From the NCBI GenBank assembly GCA_963749905.1, contig CAVVOF010000006.1:496001-560000 (forward strand): a DNA stretch of 64,000 nucleotides, given 5' to 3'. This document shows positions 31,550 through 39,997 of the stretch, piece after piece. How positions within the stretch are numbered: position 1 is the stretch's first letter; each line of letters opens with the position of its first letter. The notes under the pieces are model-generated. The model ran no database searches, was not told the DNA's origin, and saw only the letters and a program-made list of their open reading frames with translations. The DNA is from UBA10649 sp963749905. GTDB taxonomy: Bacteria > Actinomycetota > Actinomycetes > S36-B12. The position numbers and the translations under genes were made by a program.

Positions 31550-33537
31550 CAGGCCTCGACGTGCTCGAGGACGGCGGGCGGCCGTACCTCGGGCATCGGC
31601 AGGTTGACCACGCCCGTGGGGCCGATCTGGATCTCGGTGTCGAGCTGGTCGCAGACGCCGCAGTCGTAGCAGGGGGTCCACCGGCAGTCGTCGACGGGCA
31701 CGTCGTTGAGGGCGTCCTGCCAGTCCTCCCAGAGCCACTCGATGTCGAGCCCGGAGTCCAGGTGATCCCATGGCAGGACCTCAGTGCGGTCCCGCTCGCG
31801 GGTGGTGAACCAGTCGACGTCCACCGGCCCCTCGCTGAAGGCGCGGTCCGCTGCCGTCATCCAGCGATCGAACGAGAAGTGCTCACTCCAGCCGTCGAAG
31901 CGCTGGCCGTCCCGCCACGCCTGCAGGATCGCAGCACCCACGCGACGGTCGCCCCGGGAGAGCAGGCCTTCGATGATGCCGGGCTTGCCGTCGTGATAGC
32001 GCAGTCCGATGGCCCGGCCGTACTGCTTGTCGGCGCGGATGGCATCACGCAGCTTGTGCAGCCGCGCGTCGGTGGCCTCGTGATCGAGCTGGGCCGCCCA
32101 CTGGAAGGGCGTGTGCGGCTTGGGGACGAAGCCGCCGATCGAGACCGTGCAGCGGATGTCCTTGGTGCCAGCCGCCTCGCGGCCGGCCTTGATGACCTCG
32201 CGGGCGAGCTCGGCGATCTGGAGCACGTCCTCGTCCGTCTCGGTCGGCAGGCCGCACATGAAGTAGAGCTTCACCTGGCGCCACCCGGCCGCGTAGGCGG
32301 TGGTGACGGTGCGGATGAGGTCCTCCTCCGTGACCTGCTTGTTGATGACGTTGCGCATCCGCTCGCTGCCACCCTCGGGCGCGAACGTCAGGCCGCTGCG
32401 ACGGCCGTTGCGCGAGAGCTCGTTGGCGAGGTCGACGTTGAAGGCGTCGACGCGGGTGCTCGGCAGCGACAGCGAGGTGTTGGTGCCCTCGTAGCGGTCG
32501 GCGAGATTGCGTGCGACGTCGGCGATCTCGGAGTGGTCGGCGCTGGACAGCGAGAGCAGGCCGACTTCCTCGTAGCCGGTCTTCTCGAGCCCGTTCTCGA
32601 TGATCTGCGCGATCCCGGTGATGCTGCGCTCGCGCACCGGGCGGGTGATCATGCCGGCCTGGCAGAAGCGGCAGCCACGGGTGCACCCGCGGAAGATCTC
32701 CACGCTCATCCGCTCATGCACGGTCTCGGCCAGCGGCACCAGCGGGTTCTTCGGGTACGCCCACTCGTCGAGGTCCATGAGCGTGTGCTTGCGCACGCGC
32801 CACGGCACGTCCGTGCGGTTCGGGGCGATGCGCTGAATCCGGCCGTCCGGCAGGTAGGTCACGTCGTAGAACCGCGGCACGTAGATCGAGCCGGTGAGGG
32901 CCAGCCGCAGCAGCAGCTCGTCGCGACCGCCGGGGCCACCCTCGCGCTTCCAGTCGCGCACGATGTCGGTGATGAGGAGGACGGCCTCCTCGCCGTCACC
33001 CAGGACGGCGGCATCGACGAAGTCCGCCAGCGGCTCGGGGTTGAAGGCGGCGTGCCCGCCGGCGATGACGACCGGGTGGGTCTCGTCGCGATCGCTCGCC
33101 AGCAGCGGAACGCCGGCGAGGTCGAGGGCGGTCAGCAGGTTCGTGTACCCCAGCTCCGTGCTGAAGGAGACGCCCAGCAGGTCGAAGTCGCCGACCGCGC
33201 GGTGTGCGTCGACGGTGAACTGCGGCACGTTGTGCTCGCGCATGAGCGCCTCGAGGTCCGGCCACACCGCGTAGGACCGCTCGGCGAGGGCGTCGTCGCG
33301 CTCGTTGATCACCTCGTACAGGATCTGGACGCCCTGGTTGGGTGCCCCGACCTCGTAGGCGTCGGGATACATGAGGGCCCAGTGCACCTCGACGTCGTCC
33401 CAGTCCTTGCTGACGGCGTTGACCTCACCGCCGACGTACTGGATCGGCTTGCTCACGCTGGGCAGCAGCTCCTCGAGCCGGTCGAACACGCTCGCGCCGC
33501 GCACATGCAGCGGCGCAGGGACCGTCGGGGAAGTCAT
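31549..33537 (-). CDS. TIGR03960 family radical SAM protein
   Basis: This 662-residue protein has a B12-binding-like N-terminal region and a radical SAM core with Cys285-x3-Cys289-x2-Cys292 (GCTRGCRFCQAG). The C-terminal end contains CYDCGVCDQ, a possible second iron-sulfur or metal site. The reaction is unknown. ATG 33537 is preceded by a -10-like TATCGT 8 nt upstream and has no ribosome site, so the transcript is probably leaderless; a TTG further up is less likely. It overlaps the TIGR03936 gene by 1 base. Confidence 0.87.
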   Translation of the reverse strand: MTSPTVPAPLHVRGASVFDRLEELLPSVSKPIQYVGGEVNAVSKDWDDVEVHWALMYPDAYEVGAPNQGVQILYEVINERDDALAERSYAVWPDLEALMREHNVPQFTVDAHRAVGDFDLLGVSFSTELGYTNLLTALDLAGVPLLASDRDETHPVVIAGGHAAFNPEPLADFVDAAVLGDGEEAVLLITDIVRDWKREGGPGGRDELLLRLALTGSIYVPRFYDVTYLPDGRIQRIAPNRTDVPWRVRKHTLMDLDEWAYPKNPLVPLAETVHERMSVEIFRGCTRGCRFCQAGMITRPVRERSITGIAQIIENGLEKTGYEEVGLLSLSSADHSEIADVARNLADRYEGTNTSLSLPSTRVDAFNVDLANELSRNGRRSGLTFAPEGGSERMRNVINKQVTEEDLIRTVTTAYAAGWRQVKLYFMCGLPTETDEDVLQIAELAREVIKAGREAAGTKDIRCTVSIGGFVPKPHTPFQWAAQLDHEATDARLHKLRDAIRADKQYGRAIGLRYHDGKPGIIEGLLSRGDRRVGAAILQAWRDGQRFDGWSEHFSFDRWMTAADRAFSEGPVDVDWFTTRERDRTEVLPWDHLDSGLDIEWLWEDWQDALNDVPVDDCRWTPCYDCGVCDQLDTEIQIGPTGVVNLPMPEVRPPAVLEHVEA

Positions 33538-33545
33538 GGGAGGCA

Positions 33546-33551
33546 ACGATA
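33546..33551 (-). promoter_or_regulatory. -10 element for leaderless TIGR03960 transcript
   Basis: On the minus strand TATCGT ends 8 nt before ATG 33537, with no purine-rich ribosome site between. A large palindrome (33565-33630) lies directly upstream, where a -35 box would be. Confidence 0.4.
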
Positions 33552-33564
33552 CCCGTCCCCGATT

Positions 33565-33630
33565 TCGTCGAGTGCGGAGTTGTTGCGGGGTTCACGCCCC
33601 TGAATGGCGCAACAACCCCGCACTCAACGA
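33565..33630. repeat. palindromic element family B
   Basis: 23 nt arms (TCGTCGAGTGCGGAGTTGTT plus GCG) pair with 33608-33630, with only two differences, both able to form G-U pairs in RNA. A smaller GGGG/CCCC hairpin lies in the loop. It begins 9 nt after the rodA stop, the same position family A takes at other genes. Its sequence is unrelated to family A. Confidence 0.85.
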
Positions 33631-33639
33631 GATGACGGG

Positions 33640-34818
33640 TCAGATGGAGGCGCGGGCGGCGTGGATCCGGACGTTCTGCAGCAGTCCGATGGCGATCCAG
33701 GTCGCCATCATCGACGTGCCGCCCGCGGACACCAGCGGCAGCGGAATCCCGGTGATCGGCATGATGCCGAGGCTCATCCCGATGTTCTCGAAGGTCTGGA
33801 AGCCCAGCCACGCGACGATGCCGGTCGCGACGAGCCGGCCGTACAGGTCGTCGGCGCGGAAGGCGATCATGACCGCCCGCCACAGGATCACCCCGACGAG
33901 CAGGATCAAGACGGCCGCACCGACGAAGCCGAGCTCCTCCCCCACCACCGTGAAGATGAAGTCGCTCTCGTTGACCGGCACGAACCGGCCCTGCGTCTGG
34001 GGTCCCTCGAACAGGCCGAAGCCCGACCAGCCGCCCCCACCGATGGCGATGCGGGCCTGATTGGCGTTGTAGGCGGACGCTGACGCGTCTGCGGTCGGAT
34101 CGATGAAGGAGGTCAGCCGCTGGACCTGGTACTCCTTCAGCAGGCCGAGCTGGACGGCGAGCAGGATGCCGACGACCGCTCCGCCGATCAGGCCGATGAC
34201 CCAGCGCGTCCGGGCCCCCGACACCGCGATGATCGACAGCGCGACGGAGCCCAGCACCAGGACGGTGCCCGTGTCGTTCTGCGCCAGGATGATCAGGATC
34301 GGCAGGACGGCCACTCCGAGGGACATCAGCACGTCGCGGTCGCGGGGCTCCGCCTCCACGTCACGCTTCTCGGACAGCAGTACGGCCATCATCAGGATGA
34401 CGGCGACCTTCGCGAACTCGGAGGGCTGCAGCGTCATGCCGCCGGGCAGGTCGATCCAGGCGCGTGCACCCGCGATGGTCGTGCCGAGGCCGGGCGCGAA
34501 GGGCAGCACGAGCAGGATCACCGAAGCGACGTAGATGATCGGCGTGTACGCGCGGAGCCACCGGTAGTCCACGCGGGAGGCGAAGAAGCCCAGCGTGATG
34601 CCGACGGCGACGTTGAGCCCATGACGCTTCAGGTAGGACAGCGGGTCGCCTTCGGCAGCCATGTCAGCCCGACTGGCCGACCACACCAGCATCGACCCGA
34701 ACACGGTCAGGGCGAGCGCGGAGATCAGCAGGATCCAGTCGAGGTCCCGCCAGTAGCCGAGGCCGCGGCTCGACGTGCGACCACCGGTGTCCGGAGCGAA
34801 TGTGGTGGCCATGCTCAT
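33640..34818 (-). CDS. rodA: peptidoglycan glycosyltransferase RodA
   Basis: This 392-residue SEDS protein polymerises glycan strands for lateral wall growth together with PBP2. About ten membrane helices are visible. SEDS motifs include PSEFAKVAVILMMA, QNDTGTVLVLGSVAL, ESDFIFTVVGEELG and the C-terminal GIPLPLVSAGGTSM. ATG 34818 overlaps the mrdA stop (ATGA), so RodA and its partner transpeptidase are translated together. Family B palindrome marks its 3' end. Confidence 0.93.
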   Translation of the reverse strand: MSMATTFAPDTGGRTSSRGLGYWRDLDWILLISALALTVFGSMLVWSASRADMAAEGDPLSYLKRHGLNVAVGITLGFFASRVDYRWLRAYTPIIYVASVILLVLPFAPGLGTTIAGARAWIDLPGGMTLQPSEFAKVAVILMMAVLLSEKRDVEAEPRDRDVLMSLGVAVLPILIILAQNDTGTVLVLGSVALSIIAVSGARTRWVIGLIGGAVVGILLAVQLGLLKEYQVQRLTSFIDPTADASASAYNANQARIAIGGGGWSGFGLFEGPQTQGRFVPVNESDFIFTVVGEELGFVGAAVLILLVGVILWRAVMIAFRADDLYGRLVATGIVAWLGFQTFENIGMSLGIMPITGIPLPLVSAGGTSMMATWIAIGLLQNVRIHAARASI

Positions 34819-36953
34819 CCCTGCCTCGAGGCGACGACGCCCGTACCGGCGCCCTTGGCGACGTTCACCGTGCCGTCCGAGCGGACCGCCGGAAGCTCAG
34901 CGCGCGGTTCACCGCCGGCCAGCACACTGTCAGAGGGGCGCACCGCGCCATTCTTCACCCCGAAGATGGCCTCGTAAATCTTCCGGACGCTCGGGCCCGA
35001 CGTCTTCGAGCCGGTGCCGCCCTCCGTCACCATCATGACGACCGCGTAGCGGGGCTTGTCGGCGGGCGCGTAGGACGCGAACCACGACGTCGACGCCTTG
35101 TCGCCGGTGACCTGCGCGGAGCCCGTCTTCGAGGCGACAGGGATCTTCTTCAGCGGGAAGCCGATGAAGGGCGTCTCGCCGGAACCGTCCGTGGTCACGC
35201 CGGGCAGGGAGCGCTTGAGGAACTTGATGGCCTTCTTCGGCACGTCGACCTTGCCCTTGAGGATCGGCTCGAACTTCTCGACGGTGCTGCCGTCGGCGCT
35301 CACGACGCCCTTGGCGATCTGCGGCTGGAAGACCTTGCCGCCGTTGGCGATCGTCGCGTAGACCATGGCCATCTGCAGCGGCGTGACCGTGGTGTCGCCC
35401 TGGCCGATGGCCGCGTTGAGGGCGTCACCCGCGCGCCACTGGTACCCGTCGGTGCAGTTCTCCCTGTCCAGCGCGGTGAAGTAGTCGGCCAGCTTGGGAT
35501 CGGTCTTGCGCGTCTCCGCGTACCCGAGCTCCGCGTTGCGGCACCAGGTGTCCTTCTTCTTCTCCCAGTTGTCGAACTTGAACTGACGGCTGGCCACCAG
35601 CCCGGACGCCTCGCCCGGCAGGTCGATGCCGGTCGCGGAGCCGAGACCGAAGGCGCGTGCGGCCTCAGCGACGGGGTCCGGCGCGGTCACGTCCGCGTCC
35701 GGGCCGCCGGCCTCCTGCCACATCCGCTTGGCGATCTCGTAGAAGACGGTGTTGCAGGACACCTCGAGCGCACGCGTGAGCGAGATCGGACCGTAGGCGT
35801 TCGACTCGAAGTTGCTGAACTTCTGGCCGCCGACCTCGAGGCTGGACGGGCAGTTGTAGATGCCGTAGAGGTTCATGTTGTCCTTGCCCGCGGCCGCCGT
35901 GGTCACCGCCTTGAAGGTGGACCCGGGGGCGAACTGGCCCTGGTACGCATTGGACGCCAGCGCCTCGCTCTCGATGAGCTCCTTGTACTGCTTCTTGCTC
36001 ACGCCGCCGATCCAGATGGACGGGTCGTAGGTCGGGTAGCTGGCCATGGCGAGCACCTGTCCGGTCTGCACGTCGATGACGACGGCGGCACCGGACTTGC
36101 CCCGGAATCCCTGCTTCTGGGCGCGGCGGACGGCCGCGAGCAGCTGCTCCTCGACGACGGACTGCAGCTTGGCGTCGATCGTCGAGACGAGGTAGTTGCC
36201 GGGCGTGGGCGGGATCTCGTCGACGGTGCCCACGACGGCACCCGACGTGTCGACGGCCACGTTGGTGATCCCGGGAACCCCCCGGAGGTACTCGTCGTAC
36301 TGCCGCTCCAGGCCGGCCCGTCCGACCACGTCGGTCCTGCGCAGCCGGTCCGGCTCGGAGCTCTCCCCCTGCTCCTCGAGCTGATCCTCGGTCACCGGGC
36401 CGAGGTAGCCGAGGATGTGCGCCGCGTTGACGTTGAAGGGTGCCGGGTACTCGCGGATCGCCTCGAGCCGCGCGGAGACTCCCGGGAACTCCCGGCGCTT
36501 CTCCATGATCGTCAGTGCGGTCTGCGTGTCGACGTCCTTGGCCACCGGGACGGGCTGATACGCCGTGCCGTTCCAGCAGATCGGCGGCGGCTTGGCCCCG
36601 TCGGTCCCGCAGTTCATCAGGCGGTCCTTGATCTTGCGCGCGGTGGTGTCGAGGATCGACGCCAGCCGGCGGATGACCGCGTCGCCGTCGTCGTCCTCCT
36701 GCGCAAGGGTCTGGCGATCGATCGTCACGACCACCGACGTGCGGTTGTCGACGAGCGGGCGACCGGCCTGGTCGAGGATGAGGCCGCGGACCGCGGGCTC
36801 GACGACCTCGCGCTCGGTGTTGCTGCTGATCGCCGCCCGGTACTCGGTGCCCTCGAGCACCTGGAGGTAGAAGGCGCGGGCGAGCAGCGTGCCCAGCAGC
36901 GATGCGATGAGCACGGCGAGGACAAGCAGGCGCAGATTGGAGCGCTCGCTCAC
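34815..36953 (-). CDS. mrdA: penicillin-binding protein 2 (class B transpeptidase)
   Basis: This 712-residue cell-wall transpeptidase has a short cytoplasmic tail, one membrane helix (about residues 8-28), a dimerisation domain and a transpeptidase domain. The active-site motif STFK is at 345-348, followed by an SCN motif and KTGSAQ. GTG 36953 lies 5 nt after GAAGGAGG, the best ribosome site here. The open frame continues upstream to ATG 37100, but those 49 residues are poor in family signal. It works with RodA. The upstream mreD frame stays open into this gene; see that entry. Confidence 0.92.
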   Translation of the reverse strand: MSERSNLRLLVLAVLIASLLGTLLARAFYLQVLEGTEYRAAISSNTEREVVEPAVRGLILDQAGRPLVDNRTSVVVTIDRQTLAQEDDDGDAVIRRLASILDTTARKIKDRLMNCGTDGAKPPPICWNGTAYQPVPVAKDVDTQTALTIMEKRREFPGVSARLEAIREYPAPFNVNAAHILGYLGPVTEDQLEEQGESSEPDRLRRTDVVGRAGLERQYDEYLRGVPGITNVAVDTSGAVVGTVDEIPPTPGNYLVSTIDAKLQSVVEEQLLAAVRRAQKQGFRGKSGAAVVIDVQTGQVLAMASYPTYDPSIWIGGVSKKQYKELIESEALASNAYQGQFAPGSTFKAVTTAAAGKDNMNLYGIYNCPSSLEVGGQKFSNFESNAYGPISLTRALEVSCNTVFYEIAKRMWQEAGGPDADVTAPDPVAEAARAFGLGSATGIDLPGEASGLVASRQFKFDNWEKKKDTWCRNAELGYAETRKTDPKLADYFTALDRENCTDGYQWRAGDALNAAIGQGDTTVTPLQMAMVYATIANGGKVFQPQIAKGVVSADGSTVEKFEPILKGKVDVPKKAIKFLKRSLPGVTTDGSGETPFIGFPLKKIPVASKTGSAQVTGDKASTSWFASYAPADKPRYAVVMMVTEGGTGSKTSGPSVRKIYEAIFGVKNGAVRPSDSVLAGGEPRAELPAVRSDGTVNVAKGAGTGVVASRQG

Positions 36954-37133
36954 CAGCGCCTCCTTCGCGCGTGCATGTCGACGTCCGAACGCCGAACCGA
37001 GGGCGGCGTCGAACGCCGTGGGGACCTTCCGGGTATGACGGTACGACGCGATCGACCCGACGTCGGTTCCGACTGGGATAGTTTGGGCGTTTTGCGGCAA
37101 ATCTTCCGGCTCGTTGGCCCGGTCGGGACGGCG

Positions 37134-37647
37134 TCAGGCCACCAGCACCTCGGGCACCGCCCGGGCCGACCAGCCAGTGCACGAACAGCACGACGAGCGG
37201 CGCCAGGATGATCGCGTACAGCACGCTGCTCAGGGCCAGCCCCGGCACCTGCTCCCAGTTCACCCGCTCGGAGCCGAGCAGCGCGTCCAGCCCGGCGGTG
37301 GCGAGGACGGCGAATCCGGCAGCGGCACCGACGATCCCGATCATGAGCGGGACCGTGCGGTCGCGGGGGTTGATGACCCGGCCCGCCACCAGGCCGATCA
37401 CGATGTAGACGATCGCGTTGATGCCGAGCACGGTGTCCGCCGGCGGTGCGAGATCGACCAGCATGCCGGCGACGAACCCGGCGATGGCACCCCGGGTGGG
37501 CCCCATCGCGAGGGCGAGGGCGACGACCGTGACGACGACGAGGTCAGGAGTCGCACCTGGCAGGCCCAGCCGGCTGAGGAGGGTGACTTGGATGATCGTC
37601 GCGAGCAGGGTGAGCCCGCCAATGATGAGCGTCTGCCGCCAGATCAC
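37134..37647 (-). CDS. mreD: rod shape-determining protein MreD (3' end frame-disrupted)
   Basis: GTG 37647 starts a five- to six-helix membrane protein (MIWRQTLIIGGLTLLATIIQ) typical of MreD, and helices end near FVHWLVGPGG at about residue 162. The frame then has no stop and stays open to 35665, running through mrdA for about 1.3 kb, which is not credible as MreD. One base out of frame, a TGA at 37134-37136 would give a normal length of about 171 residues. The distance from start to that stop is 3n+1, so one extra base near 37150-37165 is the simplest cause. MreD links MreC and MreB to the RodA/PBP2 pair. Confidence 0.75.
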
Positions 37648-37649
37648 GG

Positions 37650-38687
37650 CTATCCGGCCCCGTCGTCCGCCGCGGGGGTCGCCGCCGTCTCCTGCTCAGG
37701 TGCCGCCGACGGCGACGGGCTTGGGTCGTCCGCGTCTGTGTTCTTCGCCGCGGTCTCCTCCTCGGGCGCTGCGCTCGAGTCACTGCCGGCCCCGCCGAGC
37801 GGCGCAGGAGACGGCGCCACTGGGAGCTGCGAGCTCTTCGGCAGCACGGAATCCCGAGGGTCCTCCCGCGGCGGGCGGGTGACAACGCCCACGATGCTGA
37901 GCGCAGAGACGTCGACGTACGGCCGCACCGCGGCCGCGCGCGTCAACTGACCAGGGGTGCCCTTCACCTCGATGATCTCTCCGATGGGGATTCCCGGCGC
38001 GTACGGGCGTCCACCCTTCGACCCGAAGGTGACGAGCGCATCGCCCTCGCGGACGTCGGCCCCCGGATCCAGCAGCTGGAACTCGAGCTCGTCCTGCTGC
38101 CCGGTGCCGGCCACGATGCCGATCTCCTCGGTGGTCGCGACGCGACCGCCGACTGCTGACGAACTGTCCACGATGAGCACGACCGTGGAGGTGCTGGCGG
38201 TCACCTTCAGGATCCGCCCGACCAGGCCCTGGCCGTTGATCACCGTCATGTCCTGCTCGATGCCGTCGTTGCGGCCGGCGTCGATGGTCACGGTCCACGC
38301 GAAGTCCTGCGCCGGACCGACGGCGATGACCTCCGCCGGAACGAACCGGTAGCCCCCGACGCTGGAGACGCGCAGTAGCCCGTCGAGCGCGGCGACGCGG
38401 GCCTTGTCGCTGGTCAGGGTGTCGAGCTCGGTGCGGAGCTGGTCGTTCTCCTCGCTGAGCTCCTGGATCTGCGTCGACTGGTCGCGCATCGTGGACCACC
38501 AGCTGTTCAGGCCCGTGATGGGCGAGAACACGGTCGCGGCCGCGCGCTCGAGGCCACCGAGCGCGTTGGCGCCAACGTTGCGCACGCTGGCTCCCGGACC
38601 GTCGCCGCCGCGGAGGTCGAGGATGACGAAGGTGAGCGCCGCGACGACGAGGACCGCAATGAGGATGCGGGTACGGCGCGACTGCAT
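37650..38687 (-). CDS. mreC: rod shape-determining protein MreC
   Basis: This 345-residue protein has one N-terminal membrane helix (residues 7-25) and a coiled coil (about 68-95, IQELSEENDQLRTELDTLTSD). The MreC beta domains follow (VPAEVIAVGPAQDFAWTVTIDAG, then VVLIVDSSSAVGGRV). The last 80 residues are a disordered Pro/Ala/Glu tail. MreC bridges MreB filaments to PBP2 outside the membrane. It lies between mreB and mreD on the same strand, with 2 nt before mreD. Confidence 0.92.
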   Translation of the reverse strand: MQSRRTRILIAVLVVAALTFVILDLRGGDGPGASVRNVGANALGGLERAAATVFSPITGLNSWWSTMRDQSTQIQELSEENDQLRTELDTLTSDKARVAALDGLLRVSSVGGYRFVPAEVIAVGPAQDFAWTVTIDAGRNDGIEQDMTVINGQGLVGRILKVTASTSTVVLIVDSSSAVGGRVATTEEIGIVAGTGQQDELEFQLLDPGADVREGDALVTFGSKGGRPYAPGIPIGEIIEVKGTPGQLTRAAAVRPYVDVSALSIVGVVTRPPREDPRDSVLPKSSQLPVAPSPAPLGGAGSDSSAAPEEETAAKNTDADDPSPSPSAAPEQETAATPAADDGAG

Positions 38688-38747
38688 GGGACAAGTCTCC
38701 CTTGACGCAGGTGCCCCGCGTGCGCAGGGACCCGGATCACGGCACCG

Positions 38748-39794
38748 CTAGCGGCGCGGCTCCGAGATGAGCACCTGCTGGAGCGCCTCGAACTCCTCGA
38801 CGCACTTGCCGGATCCGAGCGCGACGCAGTCGAGCGGGCGGTCGGCGATGATGATCGGCATGCCGGTCTCGTGACGCAGCCGCTCGTCAAGCCCGCGCAG
38901 GAGTGCGCCACCACCGGTCAGCACGATGCCGCGGTCCATGATGTCGCCGGAGAGCTCCGGGGGCGTGCGGTCGAGCGTCGCCTTCACAGCGTCGACGATG
39001 GCGTGCACCGGCTCGTCGATCGCGCGGCGGATCTCTTCGGCGGAGACCACGATCGTGCGCGGCAGGCCGGTGATGAGGTCGCGGCCACGGATCTCGGCGT
39101 GCGGCTCGTCGGGCATCGGGAACGCCGAGCCGATCGCGACCTTGATCTCCTCCGCGGTGCGCTCGCCCAGCATGAGCGAGTACTCCTTCTTCACGTACTG
39201 GATGATCGCGTTGTCGAGCTCGTCGCCGCCGACGCGGACCGACAGGCTGGTGACGATGCCGCCGAGCGAGATGACGGCCACCTCGGAGGTGCCGCCGCCG
39301 ATGTCGACGACCATGTTGCCGGTCGGCTCGTGGACGGGCAGGCCGGCGCCGATCGCTGCGGCCATCGGCTCCTCGATGATGAAGACCTTGCGAGCGCCGG
39401 CGGCGTAGCCCGCGTCCTTGACGGCGCGCTGCTCGACGCCGGTGATGCCGGAGGGCACGCAGACGATCAGCCGGGGCTTGGCCAGGTGGCGCCGCTTGTG
39501 CACCTTCTGGATGAAGTAGCGCAGCATCCGCTCGGTGGTGTCGAAGTCGGCGATGACGCCGTCCTTCAGCGGGCGGATGGCGACGATGTTGCCGGGCGTG
39601 CGCCCGATCATCCGCTTGGCCTCGGAGCCCACGGCCAGGATGCCGCCGGTGTTGTTGTTGATCGCCACCACGGACGGCTCGTTCAGGACGATGCCGCGTC
39701 CACGCACGTACACCAAGGTGTTGGCGGTGCCGAGATCGACGGCCATGTCTCGTCCGACGAAGGACGAGGTGCCGAAGGTCGACGATGCAGCCAT
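38748..39794 (-). CDS. mreB: rod shape-determining protein MreB
   Basis: This 348-residue bacterial actin polymerises under the membrane to guide side-wall synthesis. Nucleotide motifs are intact: AVDLGTANTLVYVRGRGIV (phosphate 1), VVDIGGGTSEVAVIS (phosphate 2) and GIVLTGGGALLRG (adenosine). ATG 39794 has GGAAGG upstream. It heads the cluster mreB-mreC-mreD-mrdA-rodA, a full elongasome set indicating rod growth at some stage. Confidence 0.96.
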   Translation of the reverse strand: MAASSTFGTSSFVGRDMAVDLGTANTLVYVRGRGIVLNEPSVVAINNNTGGILAVGSEAKRMIGRTPGNIVAIRPLKDGVIADFDTTERMLRYFIQKVHKRRHLAKPRLIVCVPSGITGVEQRAVKDAGYAAGARKVFIIEEPMAAAIGAGLPVHEPTGNMVVDIGGGTSEVAVISLGGIVTSLSVRVGGDELDNAIIQYVKKEYSLMLGERTAEEIKVAIGSAFPMPDEPHAEIRGRDLITGLPRTIVVSAEEIRRAIDEPVHAIVDAVKATLDRTPPELSGDIMDRGIVLTGGGALLRGLDERLRHETGMPIIIADRPLDCVALGSGKCVEEFEALQQVLISEPRR

Positions 39795-39900
39795 GGGGAA
39801 CTGGCCTTCCGGTAGGAACGGTCGCCCAAGTGTAGACGGAAGGTCACGGTCCGATCACATCCCCTGACCGTTTTACCCCTTTCCCCCCATTCGCCCCTTT

Positions 39901-39992
39901 CAGATTTGCTCCGCTTCCCGGTCCAGTTCCGCAGAACTGGGCCGGTATCGGCCCTCAACTGCCGAATTGAGCCGGGAGGCGGTGCAAATCTG
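39901..39992. repeat. cloverleaf-shaped inverted element
   Basis: The ends 39901-39921 and 39972-39992 form a 21-position stem with one T-T mismatch and one G-U-compatible pair. Inside are three hairpins: CCAGTTC/GAACTGG (39923-39940, 4 nt loop), GCCG/CGGC (39941-39952) and CTCAA/TTGAG (39954-39971). It ends 6 nt from the stop of the lipase-like gene. It is not a tRNA, because arm sizes and the anticodon/T-loop features do not fit. Confidence 0.8.
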
Positions 39993-39997
39993 GGAGG

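Noticed and set aside
35665..37133. Long C-terminal extension of MreD
   Set aside because: The added 490 residues are Arg/Pro/Gly-rich shadow translation of mrdA, with no relation to MreD.
39846..39870. Hairpin ACGGTC/GACCGT followed by TTTT near mreB, as a rho-independent terminator
   Set aside because: The 6 bp stem is weak, and the T-run suits only the plus strand, where no gene ends.
39901..39992. Cloverleaf element as a tRNA gene
   Set aside because: The closing stem is 21 positions and the loops lack T-loop, D-loop and anticodon features.
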